The notes under the pieces: model-generated | What the model saw: the letters and a program-made list of their open reading frames with translations, nothing else | What the model was told of the DNA's origin: nothing | Database searches by the model: none | From: Eubacteriaceae bacterium | GTDB taxonomy: Bacteria; Bacillota; Clostridia; Lachnospirales; Lachnospiraceae | Direction: 5' to 3' | Length of the DNA stretch: 64,000 bases | Assembly (NCBI GenBank): GCA_910575665.1 | Contig: CAJTFB010000014.1 | Coordinates: 1 to 64,000 of the forward strand | Shown here: piece by piece, positions 55,475 to 64,000 of the stretch | Numbering within the stretch: the first letter of the stretch is position 1 | How the letters are laid out: every line of letters starts with the position of its first letter | Program-made: the position numbers and the translations under genes

Positions 55475-56877
55475 GTCATGTGCAGGATAAATTGTTTTTG
55501 AAAATAATTATCATCGGCAAGAATGACTTCCTGGGATTTTTGGCAAATGTCTTTTATACGCTGGGAAAGGTCATCTGGTCTGTGGGAAATTGATGCTAGA
55601 CCGAGAAGACAGCTGTTTCCCACCGCATGGATATGATCTAATTCCACGCCGGAAAACATTCCGGAAGCGGCTGCTTTGGAGATGCTTATGTGGTAACCTA
55701 GTCCCCCGGCGAGATAGAGCTGATCTACATCATTCACAGAAATACCAGCGGTATGACACAATGTATCGATACCGGCACCAATGGCAGCTACTGCCAGCTG
55801 CATTTGACGAACATCCTGTTTCGTAAACCGAATCATCTGTCCAGAAGATGTCCGGGAGAGGATAAGTCCATCCTCTGGGAATTTATCAGTCAGAATTCCA
55901 GAAGGATCCATGTATCGGCAGGTGAGAAGCTGGGACAGGATGCTGACGGCACCACTTCCACAGATTCCGATTGGAAGTTTGTTGCCGATGGTTTGGGTCT
56001 GTGGCAGGATCCTTCTGAGACTAACGTCGGATATCGCGCCGGGGACTGCCGGAGTACCGCAGGAGAGCCCACCGCCCTCGAAGGCAGGTCCGGCTGCCGT
56101 TCCTGCCGTGTAAATCTTCTGATCATAGACAAGTGCCAATTCCCCATTGGTACCCAAGTCCACTAAAAGACAAGTATCCTTTCTACTGTCAAAATTTAGA
56201 TAAAGCATACCAGATACTATATCGCCGCCGATAAAAGCAGACAGCCACGGGAGAATCTGAATCTCGGTGCTGTTCTGGTGGAAACTAAGTTTACCAGAAG
56301 AAACGTCTACAGGGGTAAAGGGAGCTGCTGTCATACCCTCCAGAGACAGACCAAGAAGAAGGTGGACCATAGTGGTATTTCCGCCAATGAGACAGTTCTT
56401 AATGGATACATTTTTATGGGAGGCCAGGAAGGAATTATAGTGTTGTGAGAGTGTCTCACAGATCATATGTGTCAACTCATGTTTGTGAATGGCCTCTGTA
56501 TCATATTTGATGCGGCTGATCACGTCAGCCCCGAAAGGAAGTTGTGGATTGGGAAATACTTCCGAATAAAAGACCGTTTTGTGTAAAGAACTATAATAAA
56601 CCATCGCTACGGTTGTTGTGCCAAGATCGATGAGTAGAGTATCTGGAAGATGGTCTTTGGTCTGTTCTTTGAACAGAGCTAGACCGCCAAAAGATTCTCT
56701 AGGGTGAACTGTCACCGTTACATCCTTGTGAGGAATCAGGGTACAGGGAAAATCATATTGCTTTCCTCCGCAGGCATTTGCTCCGTGGCAGTTACAGGGC
56801 AGTGAAATCCCCTGATCTTCCAACAGATCCAAAATGGATTTTGTGTTTTCTGGAGTCCCGTGGACGGTAATTTTCAT
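55450..56877 (-). CDS. ASKHA-domain protein with N-terminal 2Fe-2S ferredoxin domain (RACE-like)
   Basis: Resembles ATP-dependent activators of corrinoid proteins (DUF4445/RamA family). Residues about 1-70 form a short ferredoxin-like domain with CNCHGANACGG and a later Cys; the usual CGxCxxC spacing is altered, so cluster binding needs proof. The rest is an ASKHA ATPase: DTLLIDLGTTTVAM, IGGNTTMVHLLLG, LLVDLGTNGELAL and LYLAGGLGYHI. The start at 56877 is preceded by GAGG at 5 bases. No methyltransferase or corrinoid protein is nearby. Confidence 0.82.
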   Translation of the reverse strand: MKITVHGTPENTKSILDLLEDQGISLPCNCHGANACGGKQYDFPCTLIPHKDVTVTVHPRESFGGLALFKEQTKDHLPDTLLIDLGTTTVAMVYYSSLHKTVFYSEVFPNPQLPFGADVISRIKYDTEAIHKHELTHMICETLSQHYNSFLASHKNVSIKNCLIGGNTTMVHLLLGLSLEGMTAAPFTPVDVSSGKLSFHQNSTEIQILPWLSAFIGGDIVSGMLYLNFDSRKDTCLLVDLGTNGELALVYDQKIYTAGTAAGPAFEGGGLSCGTPAVPGAISDVSLRRILPQTQTIGNKLPIGICGSGAVSILSQLLTCRYMDPSGILTDKFPEDGLILSRTSSGQMIRFTKQDVRQMQLAVAAIGAGIDTLCHTAGISVNDVDQLYLAGGLGYHISISKAAASGMFSGVELDHIHAVGNSCLLGLASISHRPDDLSQRIKDICQKSQEVILADDNYFQKQFILHMTYEYNSTL

Positions 56878-56976
56878 CTTTTCCTCATTTCTCAATAGTC
56901 TTGTGGACTATTGCTCTAAAATATGCTACAATACTAACATATTTTGATAGGGAAGACAAGTCGGGAGGATTACGAT

Positions 56977-57603
56977 TTGCAAGAAAACACCTTAATGAAA
57001 AGGCTTCCGCTGGTTACAGTGCTGATCACAGTTATAAATGTTGCAGTGTTTTTCATAACAGAGTGGAAAGGTTCCACTCTGGATCCAGATTTTATGATCG
57101 AGGCAGGGGGCATGTATGCGCCAGCTTTTTTTGAAGAGCATGAATATTATCGGCTTATCACACATTTCTTTCTTCACTTTGGAATTGAGCACCTGTTTTT
57201 TAATATGGTATCCTTGGTGATATTTGGACATGTGATGGAAAATGCTGTTGGCAGACTGTGGTTTGTAGGTATTTATCTGATTTCGGGAATTACCGCAGGA
57301 CTTGTATCTGTGACAGCTCATTTGAACCAGAATGCCCAGATTGTTTCCTGTGGTGCTTCTGGTGCTGTGTATGGGGTAATGGGGGCATTTATTGTGATAC
57401 TGATTGTAAACCGGAGAAATAATCTTCGTAGGGAGATACTTCGTTTTACAGCGTATGTTGCCTTGAATCTATACTATGGGATGTTGTATCCGGAGGTTGA
57501 CCAATATGCACATGTGGGCGGGTTTATAGCAGGTGTTGTGCTCTGTATCGGAATGTACCTGATCAAAAGAATAGTTTCAACAAGAAAGGAACGGGTGATG
57601 TGA
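56977..57603 (+). CDS. Rhomboid family intramembrane serine protease
   Basis: A 208-residue membrane protease with about six segments. The catalytic pair is present: S128 in GASGAVYG and H179 in YAHVGGF; the HFGIEHLFFNM loop is typical. The start is TTG 56977 with GGGAGG at 8 bases. Its stop overlaps the next gene's ATG. Substrates unknown. Confidence 0.9.
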   Translation: MQENTLMKRLPLVTVLITVINVAVFFITEWKGSTLDPDFMIEAGGMYAPAFFEEHEYYRLITHFFLHFGIEHLFFNMVSLVIFGHVMENAVGRLWFVGIYLISGITAGLVSVTAHLNQNAQIVSCGASGAVYGVMGAFIVILIVNRRNNLRREILRFTAYVALNLYYGMLYPEVDQYAHVGGFIAGVVLCIGMYLIKRIVSTRKERVM

Positions 57604-58589
57604 TGCGCGTAAATATTTATTATGGAGGTCGCGGACTCATAGATGATCCTACCCTATTTACCATTGATAAAATTTCGCAGGTTCTGGATGAACTTCGTGT
57701 AAATGTGGAAAGATATAATTTATATGAGGATAAAAGCGGGATTTCGGTATTGCCCAAGACATTAAAAGAAGCGGATGGTGTGATTCTTGCGGCATCTATA
57801 GAGTGGCTTGGGATCGGAGGATACTTACAGCAGTTTTTGGATGCCTGTTGGCTTTACGGGGATAAAGAGAGCATACAACATATCTATATGCTTCCCGTGG
57901 TCATGGCGACGACCTATGGGGAGAGAGAGGCACAGACAGCGCTGATCAAGGCGTGGGAGATGCTTGGCGGCGTACCCTGTGAGGGAGTATGCGCCTATGT
58001 GGATAACCATGTGGAATTCGAGACAAATCCAGACTATAATCTGATGATTGAAAAATGTGCGGAAAATTTTTACCGTACTATCTCAAAGAAAATGGTGGCT
58101 TTCCCCAGCAGTAGTTATCAGGTCAAAAAGACGGTGCTGCGGAGCAATACCCTTTCTTTGACGCCGCAGGAAAGTGAACAGCTTTCAGCTTACGTATCCA
58201 ATGATCATTATGTTAAAAAACAGAAGGAAGATATCGAGGAACTGGCAAACCTGTTTAAGGAAATGCTGGATGGAGATGATAATCCGGACCGTTATATTTC
58301 GGAGCTAAAATCGCATTTTGTACCAATGGATGATATGCAGGCAGTATTTCAAATTGATCTGACTGATGAAAATAGGAGCCTTGTTATAGAGGTGGACAAT
58401 GATCATTTAAACTGCTATTTTGGCAGTGTCCAGAATCCGGATGTAACAGCGAAGACCAAAAGTGCGATATTCAATGATATTCTGGCTGGTACAAAACCAT
58501 TTCAAAATGCTTTTATGTCAGGAGAATTATCTGCTCAGGGAAATTTTAAGGTGCTGAGAAATTTTGATACCGTATTCCGTTTTGAGTAA
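57603..58589 (+). CDS. Flavodoxin/NADPH-FMN-reductase-like domain fused to SCP2 sterol-binding domain
   Basis: A 328-residue cytoplasmic protein. Residues 1-170 look like a flavodoxin-fold oxidoreductase (GVILAASIEWLGIGGYLQQF), though the usual phosphate loop is weak. Residues about 235-328 form an SCP2-like lipid-carrier domain (QIDLTDENRSLVIEVDNDH, MSGELSAQGNFKVLRNF). It may carry hydrophobic ligands for a redox reaction; the reaction is unknown. Coupled to the rhomboid gene (overlap). Confidence 0.75.
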   Translation: MRVNIYYGGRGLIDDPTLFTIDKISQVLDELRVNVERYNLYEDKSGISVLPKTLKEADGVILAASIEWLGIGGYLQQFLDACWLYGDKESIQHIYMLPVVMATTYGEREAQTALIKAWEMLGGVPCEGVCAYVDNHVEFETNPDYNLMIEKCAENFYRTISKKMVAFPSSSYQVKKTVLRSNTLSLTPQESEQLSAYVSNDHYVKKQKEDIEELANLFKEMLDGDDNPDRYISELKSHFVPMDDMQAVFQIDLTDENRSLVIEVDNDHLNCYFGSVQNPDVTAKTKSAIFNDILAGTKPFQNAFMSGELSAQGNFKVLRNFDTVFRFE

Positions 58590-58615
58590 ATTAATGAAAA
58601 GAGAGGTAGATTCAG

Positions 58616-59026
58616 ATGGCAGATGAAAATTGTATTTTTTGTAAAATCATAGCAGGAGAGATTCCTTCCACAGCGGTGTACGAAGACGAAGACTTTCGCG
58701 CAATCTTAGACGTAAATCCAGCTGCCAGAGGGCATGTGATCATCCTGCCGAAAAAACATGCTGCGAATATCTTTGAGCTGGATGAAGCAGAGGCGTCCAA
58801 GGTATTTCCCATTGCCAAAAAGATTGCAACTGCAGTGATGAAGACTTATCACTGTGACGGGGTGAACATTCTGCAAAATAACGGAGAGGCGGCTGGACAG
58901 ACCGTATTTCATCTTCATGTACATGTGGTTCCACGATACTATGGAGATGGTGTAAATATCATGTGGAAAGCGGGGGAAACTCCAGATCTTCAGGCTGTAG
59001 CAGACGAGATTAAAAAGAATTTATAA
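58616..59026 (+). CDS. HIT-family nucleotide phosphoramidase (HinT-like)
   Basis: A 136-residue protein: N-terminal CIFCKIIAGEIPS zinc/substrate region and the catalytic HLHVHVVPR histidine triad. Hydrolyses adenosine phosphoramidates and related nucleotides. The start has GAGAGG. Confidence 0.93.
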   Translation: MADENCIFCKIIAGEIPSTAVYEDEDFRAILDVNPAARGHVIILPKKHAANIFELDEAEASKVFPIAKKIATAVMKTYHCDGVNILQNNGEAAGQTVFHLHVHVVPRYYGDGVNIMWKAGETPDLQAVADEIKKNL

Positions 59027-59044
59027 CTGGGGGGATCGATAGGA

Positions 59045-60112
59045 TTGAAGAAGATAATACTGACTGGTGGGGGAACAGCGGGGCATGTGACGCCGAATAT
59101 TGCATTGATCCCTGAACTCCAGAAACGGGGATATGAGATTCATTATATTGGTTCCAAAGATGGGATCGAGACGAAACTGATGGCGGAGTTTGATATTCCA
59201 TACTATGGAATATCGTCCGGAAAACTGCGCAGATATTTTGATGTGAAGAACTTTACAGATCCGGCGAGAATACTAAAAGGTTATGTAGAGGCTGCCAGGA
59301 TCATAAAAAAGATAAAACCAGATGTTATCTTTTCAAAGGGTGGTTTTGTGACTGTTCCGGTTGTCATGGCGGCAAAGAGGAAGAAGGTACCTTGTGTTCT
59401 TCATGAATCTGATATCTCACCGGGGCTTGCTAACCGCCTTTGTCTGCCGTCGGCAACGGCAATTTGTGCCAACTTTCCAGAGACACTTTCGCATCTGCCA
59501 GAGGAAAAAGCGTATCTTACAGGCTCCCCGATTCGAAAAGAACTGTTTTCTGGCAATCGCTTAAAGGGCCTTGATTTTTGTAATTTTTCTTCTGGAAAAC
59601 CGGTAATTCTGGTGATCGGTGGAAGCCTTGGCTCCGTCCGGGTCAATGAGGCTGTCCGGGATATTCTTCCTGAGTTGCTGAAAGATTATCAAGTGATTCA
59701 TCTGTGCGGAAAAGATAAGGTAGATGAGGCATTAAAAGGGACGGAAGGATATGTTCAGTTTGAATATATCCAAAAAGAATTATGCGATCTTCTAGATGCA
59801 GCGGATCTTGTTATTTCCCGCGCTGGTGCCAATGCGATCTGTGAGCTGCTGGCGCTTCATAAGCCTAATATATTGATCCCTTTGTCTATGGAAGTAAGCA
59901 GAGGAGACCAGATTTTAAATGCAGAATCCTTTGAAAAGCAAGGCTTTAGTTATGTGATCCATGAAGAGGAACTTACCAGTGATCGGCTTTTGGAGGCAGT
60001 GAAAAAAGTATATGAGGGCAGGAATGAATATATTCACTCTATGGAAGCGAGTGACCAGCACAATGCAGTGGTAAAAGTAGCGGATATCATAGACGAAGTA
60101 AGAATAAAGTAA
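59045..60112 (+). CDS. murG: UDP-N-acetylglucosamine:lipid I transferase
   Basis: Makes lipid II for peptidoglycan on the inner membrane face. 355 residues: GGGTAGHVTPNIALIPEL at the N terminus, HESDISPGLANR in the middle, GGSLGSVRVNEAV and RAGANAICELLAL in the UDP-GlcNAc site. It starts at TTG behind GGGGGG. It is away from the usual dcw cell-wall cluster in this window. Confidence 0.96.
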   Translation: MKKIILTGGGTAGHVTPNIALIPELQKRGYEIHYIGSKDGIETKLMAEFDIPYYGISSGKLRRYFDVKNFTDPARILKGYVEAARIIKKIKPDVIFSKGGFVTVPVVMAAKRKKVPCVLHESDISPGLANRLCLPSATAICANFPETLSHLPEEKAYLTGSPIRKELFSGNRLKGLDFCNFSSGKPVILVIGGSLGSVRVNEAVRDILPELLKDYQVIHLCGKDKVDEALKGTEGYVQFEYIQKELCDLLDAADLVISRAGANAICELLALHKPNILIPLSMEVSRGDQILNAESFEKQGFSYVIHEEELTSDRLLEAVKKVYEGRNEYIHSMEASDQHNAVVKVADIIDEVRIK

Positions 60113-60163
60113 AAGTTTGTCACTTCCTGTCATACGAAAATGTCATATTATATCAGCGGTATC

Positions 60164-60220
60164 TGTACAGGAATATCAGGAATCTGATATACTGTACAAA
60201 AGGACGGTGCCGCCGTTCCT
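60164..60220. other. Two adjacent hairpins downstream of murG
   Basis: Hairpin 1: TGTACAG (60164-60170) with CTGTACA (60192-60198), and ATATCAG/CTGATAT nested inside a GAAT loop. Hairpin 2: AGGACGG (60201-60207) with CCG-T-TCCT. No T-run follows, so this may be an attenuator or leader of the next gene rather than a terminator. Confidence 0.5.
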
Positions 60221-60276
60221 GTCACAATTCGTGCCAAAAGGCAGATAATTGTAATTATCAGGAAGTGAGGTATGAT

Positions 60277-60948
60277 ATGAGAGATGTAATGTATTTGATA
60301 ATTGGATTTGGATTTTTGTGTTTTGTGATCAAGTTATTTGTGAGCAGAATGTACCGAAGACTAATCCGGGCCGCCGGGCAGATGGGAAAATCGGAACATC
60401 CGCTTATGAAAATGCTGCTAAAAAAATTTGAGACATGCTATCAACTAAAAATGGGAGTTGAAAATGTTGAAATTTTTGTGGACAAGTATTTGAATTCGTA
60501 CCGGGCAGCAGGTGTTCATCTCTACACTTGGGAGGTACTGGGAGATGTAATGTTTGGAATTACACTTCTGACAAGCCTTCTTGCTAATTTGTACATAGCA
60601 GTTCTGGACAGTGACCGTAGAATGATGATGGAATTTCTGTTTGTGGGAATTGCAATATGTGGAATTATTATTTTGGAAGACATCTGTTTAAATCTTCGAT
60701 TTCGAAGGAAGAGATTGCTGGTTGAGGTGCGGGATTACCTGGAAAACATCTATAAACCGAGACTGGAAAACCAGGTATTTAAGCATGAAGAGATGGAAGA
60801 ATACCATAGGGAGTATTTTGAAGAGGAGCGGGCGCAGCTTGAAGAACTGTTGTCTATGAAACAGGAAGAGGAGACTCCTGTTAAAATTGAATTTACAAAG
60901 GAAGAAGAGGCTGTGATCGAGGAAGTATTGAAAGAATATATGGTCTAA
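60277..60948 (+). CDS. Membrane protein of unknown function
   Basis: 223 residues. An N-terminal helix (about 2-22) is followed by a cytoplasmic helical stretch with many basic residues, two central membrane segments (about 87-107 and 115-137) and a highly charged, Glu-rich coiled tail (about 160-223, EEMEEYHREYFEEERAQLEE). The start at 60277 has GAGG at 6 bases. No family recognised. It is transcribed between murG and pgi, behind the two-hairpin leader. Confidence 0.6.
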   Translation: MRDVMYLIIGFGFLCFVIKLFVSRMYRRLIRAAGQMGKSEHPLMKMLLKKFETCYQLKMGVENVEIFVDKYLNSYRAAGVHLYTWEVLGDVMFGITLLTSLLANLYIAVLDSDRRMMMEFLFVGIAICGIIILEDICLNLRFRRKRLLVEVRDYLENIYKPRLENQVFKHEEMEEYHREYFEEERAQLEELLSMKQEEETPVKIEFTKEEEAVIEEVLKEYMV

Positions 60949-60984
60949 TGCAGTGCTAAGTTGTGTTACAAGGCTGGGTTGGAC

Positions 60985-61013
60985 TTGTGTTTTGACAGCC
61001 GGTTTGATATAAT
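60985..61013 (+). promoter_or_regulatory. pgi promoter
   Basis: TTGTGT (60985-60990), 17-base spacer, TATAAT (61008-61013), 71 bases before the ATG. Confidence 0.5.
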
Positions 61014-61084
61014 GAAGTTATCAGATTGGCACAATGAGCCAATTCAAAAGTTTATTTCTCGAAGTGAAAAGAAAGGGGCGAAGT

Positions 61085-62434
61085 ATGAACAAGCATGTTA
61101 CATTTGATTATTCACTGGCAAAGAAGTTTATCAGCGATGATGAAGTAAAATCTATGGCCGATATTGCGGCGGCAGCGAAAGAAACTTTGGTGAGTAAAAG
61201 TGGTGCCGGAAACGATTTTCTTGGATGGATCGATCTTCCGGAAGATTATGATAAGGATGAATTTGACAGGATCAAGAAGGCGGCACAGAAGATTCAGTCT
61301 GACTCAGAGGTTCTTGTTGTGATCGGTATCGGAGGCTCTTATCTCGGTGCCAGAGCTGCTATCGAATTTTTGAGACATGGATTTTATAACTGTGTAGACA
61401 AGTCAGTGCGTAAGACACCTGAGATTTATTATGCAGGAAATAGTATCAGTGGAACATATCTGTCTCAGTTGATCGAAACCATTGGGGATCGGGATTTTTC
61501 TGTCAACATCATCAGTAAATCAGGGACGACCACAGAGCCAGCGATTGCTTTCCGTGTATTTAAGGAAATGCTTGAGAATAAATATGGTAAGGAAGAGGCT
61601 GCGAAGCGGATTTATGCTACTACGGATAAAGCAAAGGGAGCGCTGAAGAACCTTGCTACAGAAGAGGGCTATGAGAGTTTTGTAGTGCCAGATGATGTGG
61701 GAGGACGTTTTTCAGTATTGACTGCTGTAGGCTTGCTCCCAATTGCAGTGAGTGGCGCGGATCTGGATCTGTTAATGGAGGGGGCACAGAGCATGAGAAA
61801 GCTCTGTCTGGAGAGCCCCGTGAGTGATAATAATTCAGTATTGTATGCGGCGATTCGGAATATTCTTCTTAGAAAGGGAAAATCCGTAGAGGTTCTTGCG
61901 AATTATGAACCGTTTTTCCATTATGTGAGTGAGTGGTGGAAACAGTTGTATGGAGAGAGCGAGGGAAAAGATCAGAAGGGTATTTTTCCTGCCAGCGTGG
62001 ATCTGACTACGGACCTCCATTCGATGGGACAGTTTATCCAGGATGGATCCCGTATCATGTTTGAGACGGTAATGGAATTAGAGAGCCCAGCGATGGATAT
62101 TACCTTGAAGGAAGAGCCGGTAGATCTGGATGGTCTGAATTATCTCGCAGGCAAGACTCTGGATTTTGTAAATAAGAATGCCATGAAAGGAACACAGCTG
62201 GCTCATACAGACGGAAATGTTCCTAATCTCGTGATCCGTGTTCCAGAACAAAACGAATTTTATCTCGGAGAACTGTTTTATTTCTTCGAGTTTGCCTGTG
62301 GAGTGAGCGGATATATTCTTGGAGTGAATCCGTTTAATCAGCCGGGAGTGGAGAGCTACAAGAAAAATATGTTCGCCCTTCTTGGCAAACCAGGATTTGA
62401 AGAACAGCGGGAAGAGCTTTTGAAAAGACTTTGA
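61085..62434 (+). CDS. pgi: Glucose-6-phosphate isomerase
   Basis: Interconverts glucose-6-P and fructose-6-P in glycolysis. 449 residues, the normal size for the short Bacillota form. Signatures: [13 protein letters not shown] near residue 81, [15 protein letters not shown] near 140, and the C-terminal lysine region [12 protein letters not shown]. The start at 61085 has AAAGGGG; the longer reading from 61034 covers the leader. Confidence 0.97.
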   Translation: MNKHVTFDYSLAKKFISDDEVKSMADIAAAAKETLVSKSGAGNDFLGWIDLPEDYDKDEFDRIKKAAQKIQSDSEVLVVIGIGGSYLGARAAIEFLRHGFYNCVDKSVRKTPEIYYAGNSISGTYLSQLIETIGDRDFSVNIISKSGTTTEPAIAFRVFKEMLENKYGKEEAAKRIYATTDKAKGALKNLATEEGYESFVVPDDVGGRFSVLTAVGLLPIAVSGADLDLLMEGAQSMRKLCLESPVSDNNSVLYAAIRNILLRKGKSVEVLANYEPFFHYVSEWWKQLYGESEGKDQKGIFPASVDLTTDLHSMGQFIQDGSRIMFETVMELESPAMDITLKEEPVDLDGLNYLAGKTLDFVNKNAMKGTQLAHTDGNVPNLVIRVPEQNEFYLGELFYFFEFACGVSGYILGVNPFNQPGVESYKKNMFALLGKPGFEEQREELLKRL

Positions 62435-62450
62435 TGAATATTGATTATAA

Positions 62451-62516
62451 CGATGAGAAACACGCTTTGCGGGTTTCTCATCGTTCGTGGGCGGCGCATG
62501 GCTTGTGCCTTCCGCG
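62451..62516 (+). repeat. 66-base intergenic repeat, copy A
   Basis: Matches the reverse complement of 30254-30319. Its first 33 bases form a strong hairpin (11 bp CGATGAGAAAC/GTTTCTCATCG with CGC-TTT-GCG nested inside); the second half is the conserved GGGCGGCGC...CTTCCGCG block. It lies between pgi and the shared terminator. Confidence 0.75.
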
Positions 62517-62521
62517 CAAAT

Positions 62522-62563
62522 AAAACAGACAGGAGATTCGTCAGAATGAATCCTGTCTGTTTT
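62522..62563. terminator. Bidirectional terminator between pgi and ferredoxin
   Basis: A 12-bp stem AAAACAGACAGG (62522-62533) with CCTGTCTGTTTT (62552-62563), with ATTC/GAAT pairing inside. T-runs exist on both strands. Confidence 0.8.
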
Positions 62564-62615
62564 AATTCTGCTGTAAACCGCTATAAGAAAAATACAGTTT
62601 GTATGTAACACTGTA

Positions 62616-62783
62616 TTAGTTCTCAATAGCGCCTGTAGGACATGTAGAAGCACATGCTCCACAATCCAAACATGCGTCAGCATCGATCTCGAAATGTGCA
62701 GAACCTTCTGAAATTGCTCCAGCAGGGCAGTCAGCTGCACAAGAACCACAACTGATGCAAGCATCTGTAATAGTGTATGCCAT
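62616..62783 (-). CDS. 2[4Fe-4S] ferredoxin
   Basis: A 55-residue clostridial-type ferredoxin. Both cluster motifs are complete: CISCGSCAADCP and CLDCGACASTCP. It carries low-potential electrons in fermentation and radical enzymes. The start has AAAGGAGG, and its own promoter is at 62816-62844. Confidence 0.96.
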   Translation of the reverse strand: MAYTITDACISCGSCAADCPAGAISEGSAHFEIDADACLDCGACASTCPTGAIEN

Positions 62784-62815
62784 GATAATATCCTCCTTTT
62801 CTAGTAGATATCATC

Positions 62816-62844
62816 ATTCTAATACAAATTGAGGAAAAATACAA
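62816..62844 (-). promoter_or_regulatory. Ferredoxin promoter
   Basis: Minus strand: TTGTAT (62839-62844), 17-base spacer, TAGAAT (62816-62821), 32 bases before the ATG. Confidence 0.55.
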
Positions 62845-62885
62845 GTAAAATTTGACTGAACCCGATAGGTTTTGTACATACTAAA

Positions 62886-62916
62886 GCTAGCACATCATTT
62901 TATTCGTTGTACTAGC
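62886..62916. promoter_or_regulatory. Inverted-repeat operator candidate upstream of the DUF1858 gene
   Basis: GCTAGCACATC (62886-62896) and GTTGTACTAGC (62906-62916) form an 11-bp inverted repeat with two mismatches, ending exactly at the -35 box of the promoter at 62917-62945. Confidence 0.4.
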
Positions 62917-62945
62917 TTGACATTTGTGCTTCAAGTGAATATAAT
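62917..62945 (+). promoter_or_regulatory. Promoter of the DUF1858 gene (perfect consensus)
   Basis: TTGACA (62917-62922), 17-base spacer, TATAAT (62940-62945), 34 bases before the ATG. Confidence 0.75.
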
Positions 62946-62979
62946 CGAAGTGGTACTGTTTTTGAAAGGAGGATCAGAG

Positions 62980-63192
62980 ATGATGGAAGTTACGAAGGAC
63001 ATGCTTATCGGTGAAATTCTTACAAAGGATCAGACAATTGCTGCGATTCTTATGGCATCTGGTATGCATTGTGTAGGGTGTCCTGCTTCTCAGGGGGAAA
63101 GCCTGGAAGAAGCAGCTATGGTTCATGGTATCGATTGTGATGAGTTAGTATCTAAAATAAATGAATATCTGGCAAATAAAGCAAGTGTATAA
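62980..63192 (+). CDS. DUF1858 domain (hybrid-cluster-protein-associated redox) protein
   Basis: 70 residues: [20 protein letters not shown], then the redox pair region [18 protein letters not shown] with a CxxC. Proteins of this type are thought to act as small redox or sulfur carriers. The start has GGAGG at 7 bases. Strong promoter with a possible operator, and a terminator after it, so it is a single-gene unit opposite the ferredoxin. Confidence 0.88.
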   Translation: MMEVTKDMLIGEILTKDQTIAAILMASGMHCVGCPASQGESLEEAAMVHGIDCDELVSKINEYLANKASV

Positions 63193-63224
63193 ATGCAAAT
63201 GCCGCTGTTCAACAGACAAATTGT

Positions 63225-63268
63225 AAAAGACAGCCGTTTTTCCAAAATAGAAAAAGCGGCTGTCTTTT
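63225..63268. terminator. Bidirectional terminator between DUF1858 gene and mecA
   Basis: A 12-bp stem AAAAGACAGCCG (63225-63236) with CGGCTGTCTTTT (63257-63268), extended inside by TTTTTC/GAAAAA; T-runs on both strands. Confidence 0.85.
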
Positions 63269-63302
63269 TGTAAATACGTTAAAGGGTGATCATGCACCCA
63301 GA

Positions 63303-64000
63303 TCAAAGCAATGATAGACGGGTGATCGCATCATCCTTCAGTATCAACTTGTAATGTTCATTGAAGAAATCTTGTGTGGCGTAGGTCAGTGCTTCTTTTT
63401 TTCCGAATTCACTCACGATGGAGCAGATCCGGTCAAAGGGCAGTTTACCATCATGCCGATTTAGAAGCAGGTAGTATCTGCAGGTATCTTCATCTTTCCA
63501 CATGCTATTTTTTCCCATATAAAAACGGTAAATAGCTTTTGAAGCGCCTACTGCAAAGTTTAGGGATGAAAATGAATATAATCTGCCAAACTCCAGCGGA
63601 ATCTGTCTATTCTCTGATTCAGCAGCAGCTTTCTTTTTTTTGTTCTTTTTCAAAATCTCATGAAGAGGAACAAACTCTGTGCCATGATCAGATTCGGAAG
63701 CATTTTCGATAATATCATTTAACTGTTCAAAACAATTAATCAAGTCTCCATGATAATCATCTTCTGGCAATTCTTCGGAGTCATCATCGTAATATTCCTC
63801 CACTTCATCTGAATCGTCGTCATATCTATCTGCAATATTTCCAAATCTAGAAAATTTTTCTTCAAATTCTTCCGGATCCTCCACCTTGGTGATCACAAGT
63901 ACAATGGACTCCTTAGAGGTAGGGATAGCTTCGATCATAAGAGGAATATCATCTGCTTCAAATCCGAAATCCATGTTTGCCTGTTCCATCATATCTCGAA
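63303..64000 (-). CDS. mecA: Adaptor protein MecA (partial, runs off the window)
   Basis: The 3' part (about 232 codons) of MecA, which targets proteins to ClpC for degradation. The N-terminal end is missing at the window edge: the frame is open to base 64000 and RDMMEQANMDFGFEADDIPL corresponds to a point about 40 residues into the family. An Asp/Glu-rich linker (DDDSDEVEEYYDDDSEELPE) joins it to the C-terminal domain (FGRLYSFSSLNFAVGASKAI). Confidence 0.85.
   Translation of the reverse strand, partial: RDMMEQANMDFGFEADDIPLMIEAIPTSKESIVLVITKVEDPEEFEEKFSRFGNIADRYDDDSDEVEEYYDDDSEELPEDDYHGDLINCFEQLNDIIENASESDHGTEFVPLHEILKKNKKKKAAAESENRQIPLEFGRLYSFSSLNFAVGASKAIYRFYMGKNSMWKDEDTCRYYLLLNRHDGKLPFDRICSIVSEFGKKEALTYATQDFFNEHYKLILKDDAITRLSLL

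Overview
The window looks like the chromosome of a motile, xylan-degrading gut or rumen Clostridia, most likely a member of the Lachnospiraceae (Bacillota). The evidence is a stage II sporulation gene (spoIIR), a MecA adaptor, Gram-positive promoters (TTGACA-17-TATAAT) and strong AGGAGG ribosome sites, frequent TTG starts, a flagellin/FliS locus, a secretin-less Tad pilus and many secreted glycan-active enzymes carrying lysine-rich bacterial Ig-like (BIG2) domains. I cannot name the genus safely.

Layout. 1-2.1 kb: end of purine synthesis as two separate genes (IMP cyclohydrolase and AICAR formyltransferase). 2.2-11 kb: a chemotaxis receptor, the first BIG2 esterase, a nucleoside deaminase, metK, a 30-residue small protein, a LacI-like sensor fused to GGDEF, and an ECF sigma/zinc-finger anti-sigma pair. 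11-36.8 kb: a long plant-cell-wall region. Six secreted enzymes (three CE1-type esterases, GH115 alpha-glucuronidase, SGNH esterase, GH10 xylanase) should cut glucuronoxylan and its ester decorations outside the cell. Enzymes without signal peptides (GH2, GH39, GH43, GH3) should finish the oligosaccharides inside. One AraC regulator sits divergently from GH115, and no sugar transporter is present in the window. The same region holds gene remnants, a Uma2-type protein, a MATE exporter and a tRNA-Gly(CCC).

36.8-40.3 kb: rmuC, a decayed sigma-factor locus, ispE and spoIIR. 40.4-45.2 kb: a flagellar locus with a sigma-28-like promoter, a 945-residue uncharacterised protein overlapping flagellin, and fliS. 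45.6-55.5 kb: a Tad/Flp pilus operon (two prepilin peptidases, TadZ, TadA, TadB, TadC, a 59-residue Flp pilin, three TadE/G-like pseudopilins and an FHA protein) with a 100-base inverted repeat in its middle. 55.5-64 kb: housekeeping and redox genes (ASKHA/2Fe-2S protein, rhomboid protease, flavodoxin-SCP2 fusion, HIT protein, murG, pgi, ferredoxin, DUF1858 protein) and the 3' part of mecA.

The most unusual signals are not coding. (1) A ~95-base structured element is shared by the leaders of IMP cyclohydrolase and GH10 xylanase, about 26 kb apart. (2) A 66-base repeat lies in opposite orientations at 30.3 and 62.5 kb. (3) A shared 31-base promoter/operator motif occurs before the first esterase/mcp pair and before the tandem esterases. 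(4) Two related GC-rich palindromes follow carbohydrate genes. (5) A large hairpin splits the Tad operon. All calls come from reading the sequence; no database search was possible.
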